Source: Puniceicoccaceae bacterium
Lineage (GTDB): Bacteria; Verrucomicrobiota; Verrucomicrobiia; Opitutales; JAFGAQ01
Direction of reading: 5' to 3'
Assembly (NCBI GenBank): GCA_028285755.1
Contig: JANQOQ010000014.1
Coordinates: 496,001 to 560,000 of the forward strand
DNA: 64,000 nucleotides
Below are positions 16,882 to 25,948 of this stretch, one piece after another. Both the position numbers and the translations under genes were made by a program. The notes beneath the pieces were generated by a model, which saw only the letters and a list, made by a program, of their open reading frames with translations, was not told the origin of the DNA and made no database searches. How positions within the stretch are numbered: the stretch's first letter is position 1; each line of letters begins with the position of its first letter.

Positions 16882-19407
16882 ATGAATAAGCACGTAGGTG
16901 ATATGAACGTATATTCGATATACACTACCGCAAGGCGTGGTATTTTTTGCGCCTTTACTCTGCTCTTTTTAACCTTAATCGGTGTCCAGGCACAATCGGA
17001 TGATGACATCCTAATACTCGACCCATTCCTTATTGAGTCGGAAGATGAGGCGGTGCAAGTCACCCAATCGATCAGTGCGACGCGATTTGCATCCGACATC
17101 TCTGAATTGCCTTTCACCGTGAATGTTCTCACCGAACAACTCATTGAAGACACACTGGCCGTTGATCCGGAAGAAATGCTCCAGTTTGCGGGTAACGTTG
17201 TTACCGGTGAGGGGATAGGCAATTTTAACAGTCAATCGAATGGTCAGGTGCGCCTGCGTGGATTTCCTACCCAGTTTAATCTGGTGGATGGTTTTCGCGT
17301 GAATACCTCTTTTTCCATTCCTACGAGTGCTGTGGCACGGGTAGAAGTGGTAAAAGGACCTACATCACTCCTATACGGCGCGGTGCCACCGGGGGGTGTT
17401 GTGAACTATATCATGAAGATCCCTGAATCCGAGTTTGGAGGCAGAATTCAATATACGTACGGGCAATACGATCACCATCGTGCGGAAGCTCAAATCACAG
17501 GACCGATCAATGATAACATTCGCTACATGATTGTGGGTACCTGGGAGGACCGGGAGTATGAATTACCCGGCGCATCCCGAACGATTGAGAATTTCAACCC
17601 AATGCTTGAATTCGATTTTCTGGATAAGCGCGGAAACCTCCTGATTAGCTACTATAATCAGACTTTGGAACAAACAGGCATGCAATGGCGTCCCCCTTTA
17701 AAGCGCTTCACTTTTGAAGATGAGTATGGACGTTTGCATCATGAAGTGGATGAGGATTATCCGACCCTCAATTACAATCAAAGAGACAGTGGAGGAATCT
17801 CTGCGCGTGATAACGAATCTCTTTTTGCACGTTTGCGCTTTACCTTTAATGAGACCTACACGCTGCGTGCGGCATTCAGGCATGAAGTTGATGATTGGAA
17901 CAACGTCAATCAGACAGGAATGCCGGCGGTCTTCATTAATGGGGTTGCGAATGCTACGATGGACCCAAGCCACCCCAATTATGCTTCCAGCCAGGGACCT
18001 TTGTGGGATGTTGGAATCCAGGAAACGGACAATCAAAACTTTCAGTTAAACCTTTTGGCTGACTATGAAACCAAGTGGGGGCGTTTCCAGGTCATGCCGG
18101 GTATTGACTACAATAGTCAGGACTTTTGGTTCTATCGTGCACGTGCAGGCAGAATTGGCCCCAATGGACGTACCGGGAATTTCCGTTCACCCGGAAGAAG
18201 AAGTCTTTTCGATGATCCTTCTACCTGGAGCTGGGAACAGCCTACAGCAGTTCAATACGTAGTGGACGATCCCAATACTGCAGAGCTCGAAGGTTACGGC
18301 CTACTGCGTAATAATGAGGGTACGTCCGGTGAGTCTACTGACTTTTATATCTATACGGCAGGTTACTTCTTTGATGATAATCTCGTGCTGACTTATGGTT
18401 ATCGTCAGAGTGATTATGAATCAGAATCTATATCTTCGGATCGCGTAGTGCTAGCCCGTGGCAGTGATCGGTTTGTTTCCGATAGCAATGAGGATTCGGA
18501 ATCCATTCAACAGGCGGGCATTGTTTATAAGCTTATCCCGGACAAATTGCATATCTATGCGAACTATGCGGAGTCTTTTGAGCCTCAGTTCCGTTCGATT
18601 GAGCAAATCGACCCGGACAACAATCCATTCGATACCGATCTCAACGGGGACGGTATATTGGAGCCTGATTTTTCAGATAACAATATTGTTTTGGCTGCTC
18701 CTTTATTTGGAGAAGGCGCAGAACTTGGTTTAAAAACAGAATTCTTCGATGGCAAACTAACGGTTTCAGCGGCTCTCTTTGAGGCTACCAACAATAATCT
18801 GATTCGAAACATTATTGTGACTACGGATCCGGGTAGCTATTTACCCTGGTTTCCGAATCTGGATGATTCACTCGCTCAGGCCTATGCGGAAGCTGAAGGG
18901 GGAGGTAATGTGAGACTGGATGAATTCCAGGTCCAATCCGGAGAAGAGGAAGCAACCGGTTACGAAATTGAAGTAACTGCTACCCCACTGAGTAACTGGA
19001 ATGTTCGCATGACCTATACGAATCTGGATGCTAAGCTGATCAGTGATGTGACCCGACCTGAAGTAAATGGTCGTGTGTTGCCGAATTCTCCCGAGCACAA
19101 TTTTAACATCTACACCCGTTATGCCTTTAGGGAGGGTATTCTGGATGGGCTTTCTGTAGGGGGTACGGTTGATTACCTCAGTGGTCGCACCAGCAGAGCT
19201 CCACAGCAAGGCAATGGCGGCACATGGTTAGGTGAACGTACATTAATCAATGTATTCACCGGATATCGCTGGAGCACAGATAAGCTTACGTATCGTGTTA
19301 ACTTAAGTTTGGCAAATATCACCAATGAATTTACCTCCTCGGGTCCCGGTTTTGGACGCTTGGTTCCTCGATCAAGCTTCAGATTCCGATTTGGAATCGA
19401 TTTCTAA
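16882..19407 (+). CDS. TonB-dependent outer-membrane receptor
   Basis: 841 residues. The start may be ATG 16882 or the in-frame ATG at 16903; both leave a hydrophobic signal segment ending in GVQAQ. The mature N-terminus has an acidic stretch with ILILDPFLIESEDE, usual in Opitutae receptors, then the plug domain (ISELPFTVNVLTEQLIED, VRLRGFPTQFNLVDGFRV, VEVVKGPTSLLYGAVPPGGVVN). A 22-strand-type barrel follows, ending FRFRFGIDF with the C-terminal aromatic expected for BAM insertion. It imports a large ligand using TonB energy. In this setting that is likely a glycan fragment, although the plug resembles FhuE-type receptors and there is no SusD partner. It is a single-gene unit with an operator upstream and a strong terminator downstream. 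Confidence 0.92.
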   Translation: MNKHVGDMNVYSIYTTARRGIFCAFTLLFLTLIGVQAQSDDDILILDPFLIESEDEAVQVTQSISATRFASDISELPFTVNVLTEQLIEDTLAVDPEEMLQFAGNVVTGEGIGNFNSQSNGQVRLRGFPTQFNLVDGFRVNTSFSIPTSAVARVEVVKGPTSLLYGAVPPGGVVNYIMKIPESEFGGRIQYTYGQYDHHRAEAQITGPINDNIRYMIVGTWEDREYELPGASRTIENFNPMLEFDFLDKRGNLLISYYNQTLEQTGMQWRPPLKRFTFEDEYGRLHHEVDEDYPTLNYNQRDSGGISARDNESLFARLRFTFNETYTLRAAFRHEVDDWNNVNQTGMPAVFINGVANATMDPSHPNYASSQGPLWDVGIQETDNQNFQLNLLADYETKWGRFQVMPGIDYNSQDFWFYRARAGRIGPNGRTGNFRSPGRRSLFDDPSTWSWEQPTAVQYVVDDPNTAELEGYGLLRNNEGTSGESTDFYIYTAGYFFDDNLVLTYGYRQSDYESESISSDRVVLARGSDRFVSDSNEDSESIQQAGIVYKLIPDKLHIYANYAESFEPQFRSIEQIDPDNNPFDTDLNGDGILEPDFSDNNIVLAAPLFGEGAELGLKTEFFDGKLTVSAALFEATNNNLIRNIIVTTDPGSYLPWFPNLDDSLAQAYAEAEGGGNVRLDEFQVQSGEEEATGYEIEVTATPLSNWNVRMTYTNLDAKLISDVTRPEVNGRVLPNSPEHNFNIYTRYAFREGILDGLSVGGTVDYLSGRTSRAPQQGNGGTWLGERTLINVFTGYRWSTDKLTYRVNLSLANITNEFTSSGPGFGRLVPRSSFRFRFGIDF

Positions 19408-19471
19408 GTGAGGAAATTTTGATCTCAACCGTTTCCATTTCCTCATAATACAAGGAAATTAAGCTGGTTAT

Positions 19472-19508
19472 GGGATGTAGCCCGGTAGGGTTGCATCCCT
19501 TTCTTTTT
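19472..19508 (+). terminator. Rho-independent terminator of the TonB receptor gene
   Basis: A 12-bp stem with G-T wobbles (GGGATGTAGCCC / GGGTTGCATCCC) closes a GGTA loop, followed by TTTCTTTTT. It begins 64 bp after the receptor stop and directly abuts the end of the convergent lacI gene, so it may stop transcription from both sides. Confidence 0.88.
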
Positions 19509-20574
19509 AATTGAGCTGCTTAATGGAGGGGCCGTCTACCCAACGCACAGGGAAGCTCACTTCGATTGGGGACTCGGGTAGGCCAAACATGGAGTGGGCA
19601 ATTTTGGTTGTAAGCCTCTCCACGGCATAAGCACCCTGTAGATTCTTCTGGTGGTCTATTCCGGCAAATTCGACACCTGGCTTATAAACATAGTCATATT
19701 GTACTATGCCTACATCTTCAGGAACGTTTAGGCCCATGTTATCTTCCAGTATGGCTTTGACTGATACTCCGAGGCAGATGATCGCATCCGGTTTGTATTT
19801 TTTAAACCAGGGTATGAATTCTTCCTCAAGCTTACCCGCATCGGTAATGTCCTTTTGGGTCTTTTGGTTTTCTGAGATACCTATCGGGATGTTATCAATG
19901 CCTTCAACATGCTTTTGGCTGTAGAGTGCCCCCATTTCCAGGCGGTTTAATGACTGCGCCAGTGCCCAACGGGAAAAGAAATACCCAATTTTGCGGTATC
20001 CCCTCCGATGCAGGACCTTAGTCGCCAGGTAAACACTGTCCGCATCATCAGCCGCCACCGTATCAATTCGGGGTGACCAAAGCGTGCGACCCAGTTGAAC
20101 GGATGCTACCCGGCTTAGATCCATGTGAAGCCGGGCAGGCCCGCCTGACATCGGCATAACTACGACTCCGCGTATTCCCCGGCTTCGAATGATCGAATCC
20201 ATACGCTTCTCAGTCATGCCCGGGGAGGAAATAAATAAATAATCAAAGCCATAACCAAGCTCTTCTGCACGCTTTTCAAAGGAATTGAAGAAAAGTTGAA
20301 GGTGCTGATGATAGGCCAAGTCGGATTTTTGTGCGGCGGGCCAGTCCACTAATATTCCAAGGGTCTCGGCAATGCGCTTCTTTTTGTGCGTGCGCACATA
20401 CTTCATGGCTTCATTGACTCGTGCATTCGGAGCATAGCCCATTTCTTGAGCCACCTTATTAACGCGCACGCGAGTAGCCTTAGAAATCCGGGGCGAATTC
20501 CTGAGCGCCAGACTGACTGTGTTTTTGGAACATCCCACTAAGTCAGCGATCTGTTTCAACGTGGGGGGTTGCAT
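19507..20574 (-). CDS. LacI-family transcriptional regulator of the glycan locus
   Basis: 355 residues. The N-terminal HTH is clear: TLKQIADLVGCSKNTVSLALRN and then the hinge region RVNKVAQEMGYAPNARVNEA. A periplasmic-binding-protein-like sensor domain follows (about 70-340). LacI proteins of carbohydrate loci usually repress until a sugar or oligosaccharide binds. The gene sits in the middle of the locus, between the receptor and the rightward six-gene operon. A degenerate copy of the shared palindrome lies 27 bp ahead of its start. It is the only LacI-type regulator in the window and so the natural candidate to bind the GTATTA-N3-TAATAC sites. Confidence 0.92.
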   Translation of the reverse strand: MQPPTLKQIADLVGCSKNTVSLALRNSPRISKATRVRVNKVAQEMGYAPNARVNEAMKYVRTHKKKRIAETLGILVDWPAAQKSDLAYHQHLQLFFNSFEKRAEELGYGFDYLFISSPGMTEKRMDSIIRSRGIRGVVVMPMSGGPARLHMDLSRVASVQLGRTLWSPRIDTVAADDADSVYLATKVLHRRGYRKIGYFFSRWALAQSLNRLEMGALYSQKHVEGIDNIPIGISENQKTQKDITDAGKLEEEFIPWFKKYKPDAIICLGVSVKAILEDNMGLNVPEDVGIVQYDYVYKPGVEFAGIDHQKNLQGAYAVERLTTKIAHSMFGLPESPIEVSFPVRWVDGPSIKQLN

Positions 20575-20600
20575 GATGAGCTACAGAAGAATCTGCAGCT

Positions 20601-20615
20601 ATATTACCATCATAC
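20601..20615. promoter_or_regulatory. Degenerate LacI-type operator between lacI and the rightward operon
   Basis: ATATTA-CCA-TCATAC. It keeps the CCA centre and the spacing, with two mismatches between arms. It is 27 bp upstream of lacI and 87 bp upstream of the beta-helix gene start at 20702, so it could serve autoregulation and control of the rightward operon. It is weaker than the other sites. Confidence 0.45.
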
Positions 20616-20701
20616 AGATTTGTTTTTGTAAAGTCCTTAATGGTTTTTGATACATGAAGAATAGGTTGGTTGTCAGCCGAGTTTACAGCTACACTTACCC
20701 C

Positions 20702-22987
20702 ATGAAATTACATCTTATATTCTTACTCCTGGCCATGTGCCTGAATTCGTTTTTATTCGGAAATGAGTATTTTGTTTCCAAATCCGGGAACGATTCTAAT
20801 GAGGGCACTGTAGAAAAACCTTTTTTAACGATCAGTAAGGCTGCAGCGGTGATGCAGGCGGGTGACCTATGTTATGTCGGCGATGGCATTTACAGTGAGA
20901 CGGTAAGACCTCAAAATTCAGGAAACCTGAATGCGCCGATAAGCTTTAAGAAGCTTAATCCAAATGGGAAGGTAGTCATTAGCGGTGTCGATGTGATTTC
21001 GAGAGATCGTTGGGAGCAGGTATCCGAGACTCAATTTAAAGCATCTGTTGAAATGCCTCTGGATCATGAAAATCAGGTGTTCCTCGGTGATCAGATGCTC
21101 TTTGAAGCCCGCTGGCCAAACACAGGCAATGTATTGCTTGAACCAACATTGGCCACAATGGAAGCGGATACCACAAAGGCACTCATTGTGGATTCAAATC
21201 TGCCGGATTACGATTACACCGATGCTGAAGTATGGATTCACGCAAAGTATTATTGGTCGAATTGGACTACCTTCATAACATCAAATCCAAATCAAGGTGA
21301 GCTGGAAATTATAGATACGGCACCCTTTCATCCGGGTCGTAGACATGTGGCGGCTGAAGGCGCCGATTACTATGTCTTTGGAATCAAGGATGCCCTCGAT
21401 GCGGATAATGAGTGGTACTACGATGATCAGGAAAAAGCGCTCTATGTTTCGAGAAATGATGGTGAATTGCCACTTGGTAATTACTATACCAAACAGAGAA
21501 TGGTGGCTTTGGATCTTCGGGATCGCGCTCACATACACTTTGAGGGAATTGATGTATTTGCGGCTACGATAGAAACAGATGCAAGCTCATACAGGTTGGT
21601 TCTCGACCGCATGCAACTCCTGTATCCTTACTTTTCCTCTAGGGCAAAGAATAGTGGCTCACAGGGGGATAAAGGGGTACGCATGCTTGGAAAAGAGTGT
21701 ATCATTAAAAACAGTGAAATCGCATACAGCTCGGGCACCGGAGTTGCTCTGTTTGGCGAAGGAAACCAAATCCTCAACTGCTATATTCATGATCATGATT
21801 TTATCGGAACTTATGCAAGCTGTGTTCAATTGGGTGGCAAGGGGAATGTTATCAGCCACAGCACTCTGACGCGGAGTGGGCGCAGTGTGATCGATTACCG
21901 GGCGATGTATCAGGCTCTGATCCAATACTGTGATATGAGCCATGCAGGCATGCTGACCAGTGACCTGGGGCTTACTTATGGAAATGTGATAGAGGGAGGG
22001 AACTCGGTAGTCAGATATAATTTACTGCGGAATAATGACGGCAGTCATTATAATATGGGATTATACTATGATCACGGAACGCAGAATATAATTTCACATC
22101 ATAATATTGTTTATGGGGTTAATTACTCTGGATTTCAGCTCAACCAATATGCCTCGTATCACCTGGTCTACAACAATACTTTCATCTCGAGCAGATATGG
22201 ATTTCGTAATGTTTGGGGAAATCAGTATGATCCTGAGCTGAATGGGGTTCGTTTCGCAAATAACGTATTCAGCAATACCGCTGAAACGGCAGCCAGCAAT
22301 TATCATTGGAGCCATAATCTCACGGAGTATGATGGCTTTGATACCTCTTCGCCCTTTAAGGTAGACGAAAGCCTCTTAGGCAGGGGAAAATACCTGGAAG
22401 GTATTTCGGAAGTTGAAGAAGGGGTCCGTCCGGGATTGGGTGCGCTTGAAACGCCAGATTCGGCATTCAAGGTCGGCCACGATTTTGAAAATCCACCCGT
22501 AATTGATACTACGCGCAGTAAGCCGTTGCATCGCAACCTGATCGTAAATTCGGCTTTTGAGCATGAGGATAATCTATCGCCCTGGAAGGCAGTGGGTGAA
22601 GTAGAAAAAATCAGTCATGGCTTAAAAGAGCAGATGCATGAAGATACCTGGGAAGGGCGCATGGGGCGTCATTCCATCAAACTTTCGGCTGCTGGCAGTG
22701 AGGTATACCAGGAGATTTCCGGTTTTGAGCCCAATGCAACCTATCAGTTTATCGCTTACCTCCGGGTCGATAGCGAAGAGCAGGCGATCATCGGAGTCCG
22801 CTACGCAGATGGTAGCCAGTTTCAGTCCCCCCATGTCACCTTTGGGGCTCCCGGTTGGCGACGTGTGAACCTCTCTTTCGATACCTATAACGCTGACGAA
22901 GCTATCACCGTTTTTGTTAAGCGGCAAAGTGATGGTGAAGGCAGTGTATTTCTCGATGACACCGGCCTGGTGCTGGTGAGCAAATAA
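20702..22987 (+). CDS. Secreted right-handed beta-helix protein with C-terminal CBM-like domain
   Basis: 761 residues from ATG 20702, chosen because KLHLIFLLLAMCLNSFLFG is then an N-terminal signal peptide; an in-frame ATG at 20654 would place 16 extra residues before it. The mature start YFVSKSGNDSNEGTVEKPF and DLCYVGDGIYSETV are the DUF1565-type opening of many beta-helix polysaccharide-active proteins. The coils run to about residue 560 (NVISHSTLTRSGRSVIDYR, SHHNIVYGVNYSGFQLNQY). A CBM4/9-like jelly roll closes the protein (about 620-760). GH141-like (fucosidase or xylanase) or a lyase are candidates; I cannot fix the family. It heads the rightward operon, 13 bp before a sulfatase. Confidence 0.82.
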   Translation: MKLHLIFLLLAMCLNSFLFGNEYFVSKSGNDSNEGTVEKPFLTISKAAAVMQAGDLCYVGDGIYSETVRPQNSGNLNAPISFKKLNPNGKVVISGVDVISRDRWEQVSETQFKASVEMPLDHENQVFLGDQMLFEARWPNTGNVLLEPTLATMEADTTKALIVDSNLPDYDYTDAEVWIHAKYYWSNWTTFITSNPNQGELEIIDTAPFHPGRRHVAAEGADYYVFGIKDALDADNEWYYDDQEKALYVSRNDGELPLGNYYTKQRMVALDLRDRAHIHFEGIDVFAATIETDASSYRLVLDRMQLLYPYFSSRAKNSGSQGDKGVRMLGKECIIKNSEIAYSSGTGVALFGEGNQILNCYIHDHDFIGTYASCVQLGGKGNVISHSTLTRSGRSVIDYRAMYQALIQYCDMSHAGMLTSDLGLTYGNVIEGGNSVVRYNLLRNNDGSHYNMGLYYDHGTQNIISHHNIVYGVNYSGFQLNQYASYHLVYNNTFISSRYGFRNVWGNQYDPELNGVRFANNVFSNTAETAASNYHWSHNLTEYDGFDTSSPFKVDESLLGRGKYLEGISEVEEGVRPGLGALETPDSAFKVGHDFENPPVIDTTRSKPLHRNLIVNSAFEHEDNLSPWKAVGEVEKISHGLKEQMHEDTWEGRMGRHSIKLSAAGSEVYQEISGFEPNATYQFIAYLRVDSEEQAIIGVRYADGSQFQSPHVTFGAPGWRRVNLSFDTYNADEAITVFVKRQSDGEGSVFLDDTGLVLVSK

Positions 22988-23000
22988 CAAAAAAACCTTA

Positions 23001-24512
23001 GTGAACAATACCCAAACGAATACCTCTGATAAGAAAAATGTAGTGATGATCGTCACCGACGAGCTCAATATATCCTGTTTGGGCTGTTATGGGGACCCTT
23101 TTATAAAGACTCCCAATATTGACCGCATTGCAAAGAATGGTATTCGCTTTGATGAGGCCTACTGCATCATGCCGCTATGCACTCCGTCTCGGGTATCCAT
23201 GTTTACGGGGCAGTATCCCAGTACCCATAAGCGATTTTTTGTAGATGAAGCGTCTCATATTGGTGCTGAAGTCCCCACTTTGGTAAGCAGCCTCAAGGAG
23301 CGTGGATATACCACAGCCCTCATCGGTAAAAACCACTGCTTTAACCAATCGTTTCTGGATAAATGGTTTGATGTGATAGAAGAGTATCACCATTGGGGCA
23401 AAGTCCGGGGTGAAATGCGACCCTCCGATCAGGCGGTATTTGATTGGCGTCATAATGACAAGCGTCCGATGTTTGATAAGCTGGAACAGCGGGGTGGCAA
23501 GATGGGCATGGGCGAGGGCTTAATCGAAGACCCCGAGCCGTTTCCGCCGGAAGAGTGCATGACGTTTAGAATCGCTGAAGATACGGAGAGTTTCTTAAGT
23601 AAGCAGGGGGATAAGCCGTTCTTCCTTAAGTATTCATTTCCTGATCCGCATTGGCCTATTACGGTTTGCGAACCCTATTACTCCATGTATTCTCCCGATC
23701 TTTTTGATAAATTGCCCGGATATAATGAAGTGGATTGGGAAAGGCATCCTTTTAAGCATTTTATCCAATCCATGGCGGCTGGCTTTGATCAATATAGTGA
23801 GCACGACCGCAAGCGTATGTTGGCGATCTATTATGGTATGATCACCTTTATAGATGATGCAGTGGGTCGCCTTCTGGATGCTCTTGAACAGAATGGGTTG
23901 ATGGATAACACACTTATTATGTTTACCTCAGATCATGGTTGTTTTGCAGGTCATTTGGGCATGCTGGGGAAAACAGGGGGCTTTTATGATTCGCTCATGC
24001 GTATCCCGCTCATCGTTTCAGGCCCTGGGGTTGAATCCGGTAAGACTTCGAGCAGTATGATTAGCAATATCGACTTTTTGCCCACGATCCATGAATGGTT
24101 GGGTTTTGAGCCGCCCGATTATTCTCAGGGGATTGCTTTTAATCATTTATTTGAATCGCCTACGAGTGAGCACCGCACTGAGGTTTATGCTGAATGTGGT
24201 ACGCTTAAAGCGCCCCCGCCCCCTTTCCCATTCTCTGATTTTGAAGCAGAGAATAACCGCAGAAGTGCGGAAATCGGTTGGCAGTGGTTTGTCGATTATA
24301 CAACGAATGGCCACAGTGCGATGATCAAAAAAGATGGTTGGAAATACTGTTTTAATCATTCGGATATGGAAGAACTCTACCATACTGAAGTCGACCCCCA
24401 TGAGCTGAATAATCTGGCAGATGATGGGGGCTGTTATAAGATCAAGGAGACGTTGAAAAACAAGCTCATGGAATGGTTGTTGGTAGAGCCCCACACGGTT
24501 AACTCTAAATAG
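23001..24512 (+). CDS. Cytoplasmic sulfatase (S1 family)
   Basis: 503 residues from GTG 23001. The N-terminus (NNTQTNTSDKKNVVMIVTDEL) goes straight into the first catalytic strand and has no signal peptide, unlike every other sulfatase here. The signature CTPSRVSMFTGQYPSTHKRF (Cys60) is intact, and FTSDHGCFAGHLGMLGKTG gives the metal and sulfate ligands. It must act in the cytoplasm, so sulfated sugars have to be imported first. The next gene, 4 bp downstream, is a GPH-type sugar transporter that could bring them in. No upstream in-frame start would add a signal sequence: the preceding gene ends 13 bp before. Confidence 0.9.
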   Translation: MNNTQTNTSDKKNVVMIVTDELNISCLGCYGDPFIKTPNIDRIAKNGIRFDEAYCIMPLCTPSRVSMFTGQYPSTHKRFFVDEASHIGAEVPTLVSSLKERGYTTALIGKNHCFNQSFLDKWFDVIEEYHHWGKVRGEMRPSDQAVFDWRHNDKRPMFDKLEQRGGKMGMGEGLIEDPEPFPPEECMTFRIAEDTESFLSKQGDKPFFLKYSFPDPHWPITVCEPYYSMYSPDLFDKLPGYNEVDWERHPFKHFIQSMAAGFDQYSEHDRKRMLAIYYGMITFIDDAVGRLLDALEQNGLMDNTLIMFTSDHGCFAGHLGMLGKTGGFYDSLMRIPLIVSGPGVESGKTSSSMISNIDFLPTIHEWLGFEPPDYSQGIAFNHLFESPTSEHRTEVYAECGTLKAPPPPFPFSDFEAENNRRSAEIGWQWFVDYTTNGHSAMIKKDGWKYCFNHSDMEELYHTEVDPHELNNLADDGGCYKIKETLKNKLMEWLLVEPHTVNSK

Positions 24513-24516
24513 TCGG

Positions 24517-25944
24517 ATGAATAACGAAAACGCAGAGAGTAGCTCCGAAACTTCAACTGAAGCGAAAGAGTCCAAGCTGAAATCGGTTCTACACAAGAGT
24601 GCCTACGGTTCGGGAGCTGTGCCGGAGGGTATCCTCAACCAGGCCATGCAGCAGTTTGGGAATAATGTATTTACGATAACTCTGGGTGTAAATCCAGCCT
24701 TGGTAGGAACCGGTTTAGCAATATCGAGGCTGTGGGATGCTATTTTTGACCCGATTGTAGGAAACTGGAGTGATAAGCTCGAAACCCGATGGGGTAGACG
24801 TAAGCCCCTGATGCTGGGTGGAATCTTTGGAGCAGCACTGGTTTTTGCTTCTATGTTCTTTGTGAATCCGGATTGGGCGGATACCACTAAGTTTACCTTC
24901 CTGATGATAGGAACCATCCTGTTTTTCAGTTTTGCAACCATGTTTTGCATCCCCTTTGTGGCCATGGGATATGAGTACACTGATAACTATGATGAGCGTA
25001 GCCGGCTGATGGCATACCGGGCCGTGATGGCTCCCTTAACTGCCTTCATCATTATGTGGCTGTTTCCGCTGACTCAATCGGGGATATTCAATAATCCATT
25101 GGAAGGGGCCAGGTATGTCGCAATCGGAGTCGCTGTTCTATTGATCGTGTTAGCCCTTATCCCGATCCTTTTTGTACCCACCCGCAAACGGGAGAAGCTT
25201 CAGAAACCGAAGATGAACATCCTGGCGATGCTGAAGGTTACGATTACCAACAAGGCCTTTTTGTATACGCTGGTTCCCTGTGTGATTGTCGCAATGAGCA
25301 TCAATTATCGTGCACAGTTTTTCCTGTATGTGAATGTTTATCATGTATTCGAAGGGGACCTTGCCAAGGGCTCGGCCTATGCAGCGACATTCTTTACGAT
25401 TTCAAACATTGTTTCGATGATGTTAGCTCCGGTTTTTGCATCATTGGCGACTCGTACGAGCAAGAAGACTGCAATGATGATCGTGCTCTCAATGCTGACG
25501 CTCGGTTCTCTTTCTTCATACTTACTCATGACACCGGAAATGCCCTATCTGGCAATAGTCCCTCAGCTGTTGGTAGACCCGGCAATTGCCGCCATATTTA
25601 TGCTGTATCACTCGATGATTGCGGACGTTTGCGACCTGGATGAAGTCAATACAGGTTCCAGGCGCGAGGGGAGTTTTGGTGCAGTTGCCGGGTGGGTCTA
25701 TAAGACGGGATCATCGATTGCGGTTTTACTCTCGGGGATTGGGTTATGGCTCGGTGGGTTTAATGTAGATCTTGGAGCGAATCAGACAGAAGGTTTCATT
25801 ATGAGCTCTCGTATACAATTTGCCTTAATCCCGGCCGTAGCCGGCATTATTGGCCTTATCGTTTTCAGTAAATATCCGATCACTCGCGAACTTATCATGG
25901 AGATCCGGAAAAAGCTGGATGCCAAGCTGGATGAGCCCGCTTAA
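24517..25944 (+). CDS. MFS sugar transporter of the GPH (MelB-like) family
   Basis: 475 residues, about 12 membrane helices. The N-terminal half has the GPH hallmark ISRLWDAIFDPIVGNWSDK followed by GRRKP, where the Asp residues form the cation-coupling site in MelB-type carriers. A later conserved segment is ADVCDLDEVNTGSRREGSFGA. These carriers are symporters for glycosides and oligosaccharides driven by Na+ or H+. Lying between a cytoplasmic sulfatase and a GH3 enzyme without signal peptide, it probably imports the (sulfated) oligosaccharide on which those enzymes act. The start codon is 4 bp after the sulfatase stop. Confidence 0.93.
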   Translation: MNNENAESSSETSTEAKESKLKSVLHKSAYGSGAVPEGILNQAMQQFGNNVFTITLGVNPALVGTGLAISRLWDAIFDPIVGNWSDKLETRWGRRKPLMLGGIFGAALVFASMFFVNPDWADTTKFTFLMIGTILFFSFATMFCIPFVAMGYEYTDNYDERSRLMAYRAVMAPLTAFIIMWLFPLTQSGIFNNPLEGARYVAIGVAVLLIVLALIPILFVPTRKREKLQKPKMNILAMLKVTITNKAFLYTLVPCVIVAMSINYRAQFFLYVNVYHVFEGDLAKGSAYAATFFTISNIVSMMLAPVFASLATRTSKKTAMMIVLSMLTLGSLSSYLLMTPEMPYLAIVPQLLVDPAIAAIFMLYHSMIADVCDLDEVNTGSRREGSFGAVAGWVYKTGSSIAVLLSGIGLWLGGFNVDLGANQTEGFIMSSRIQFALIPAVAGIIGLIVFSKYPITRELIMEIRKKLDAKLDEPA

Positions 25945-25948
25945 GCAC

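Noticed and set aside
19443-19458. A further LacI-type operator (CATAATAC) after the TonB receptor gene
   Set aside because: Only one arm matches and it lies in the 3' region between convergent genes, inside a small ATTTCCT/AGGAAAT hairpin.
22622-23068. A 148-codon minus-strand frame spanning the beta-helix end and sulfatase start
   Set aside because: Antisense to two convincing genes; no ribosome-binding site or motif.
24147-24596. A 149-codon minus-strand frame at the sulfatase-transporter junction
   Set aside because: Antisense to conserved sulfatase sequence; likely a codon-usage shadow.
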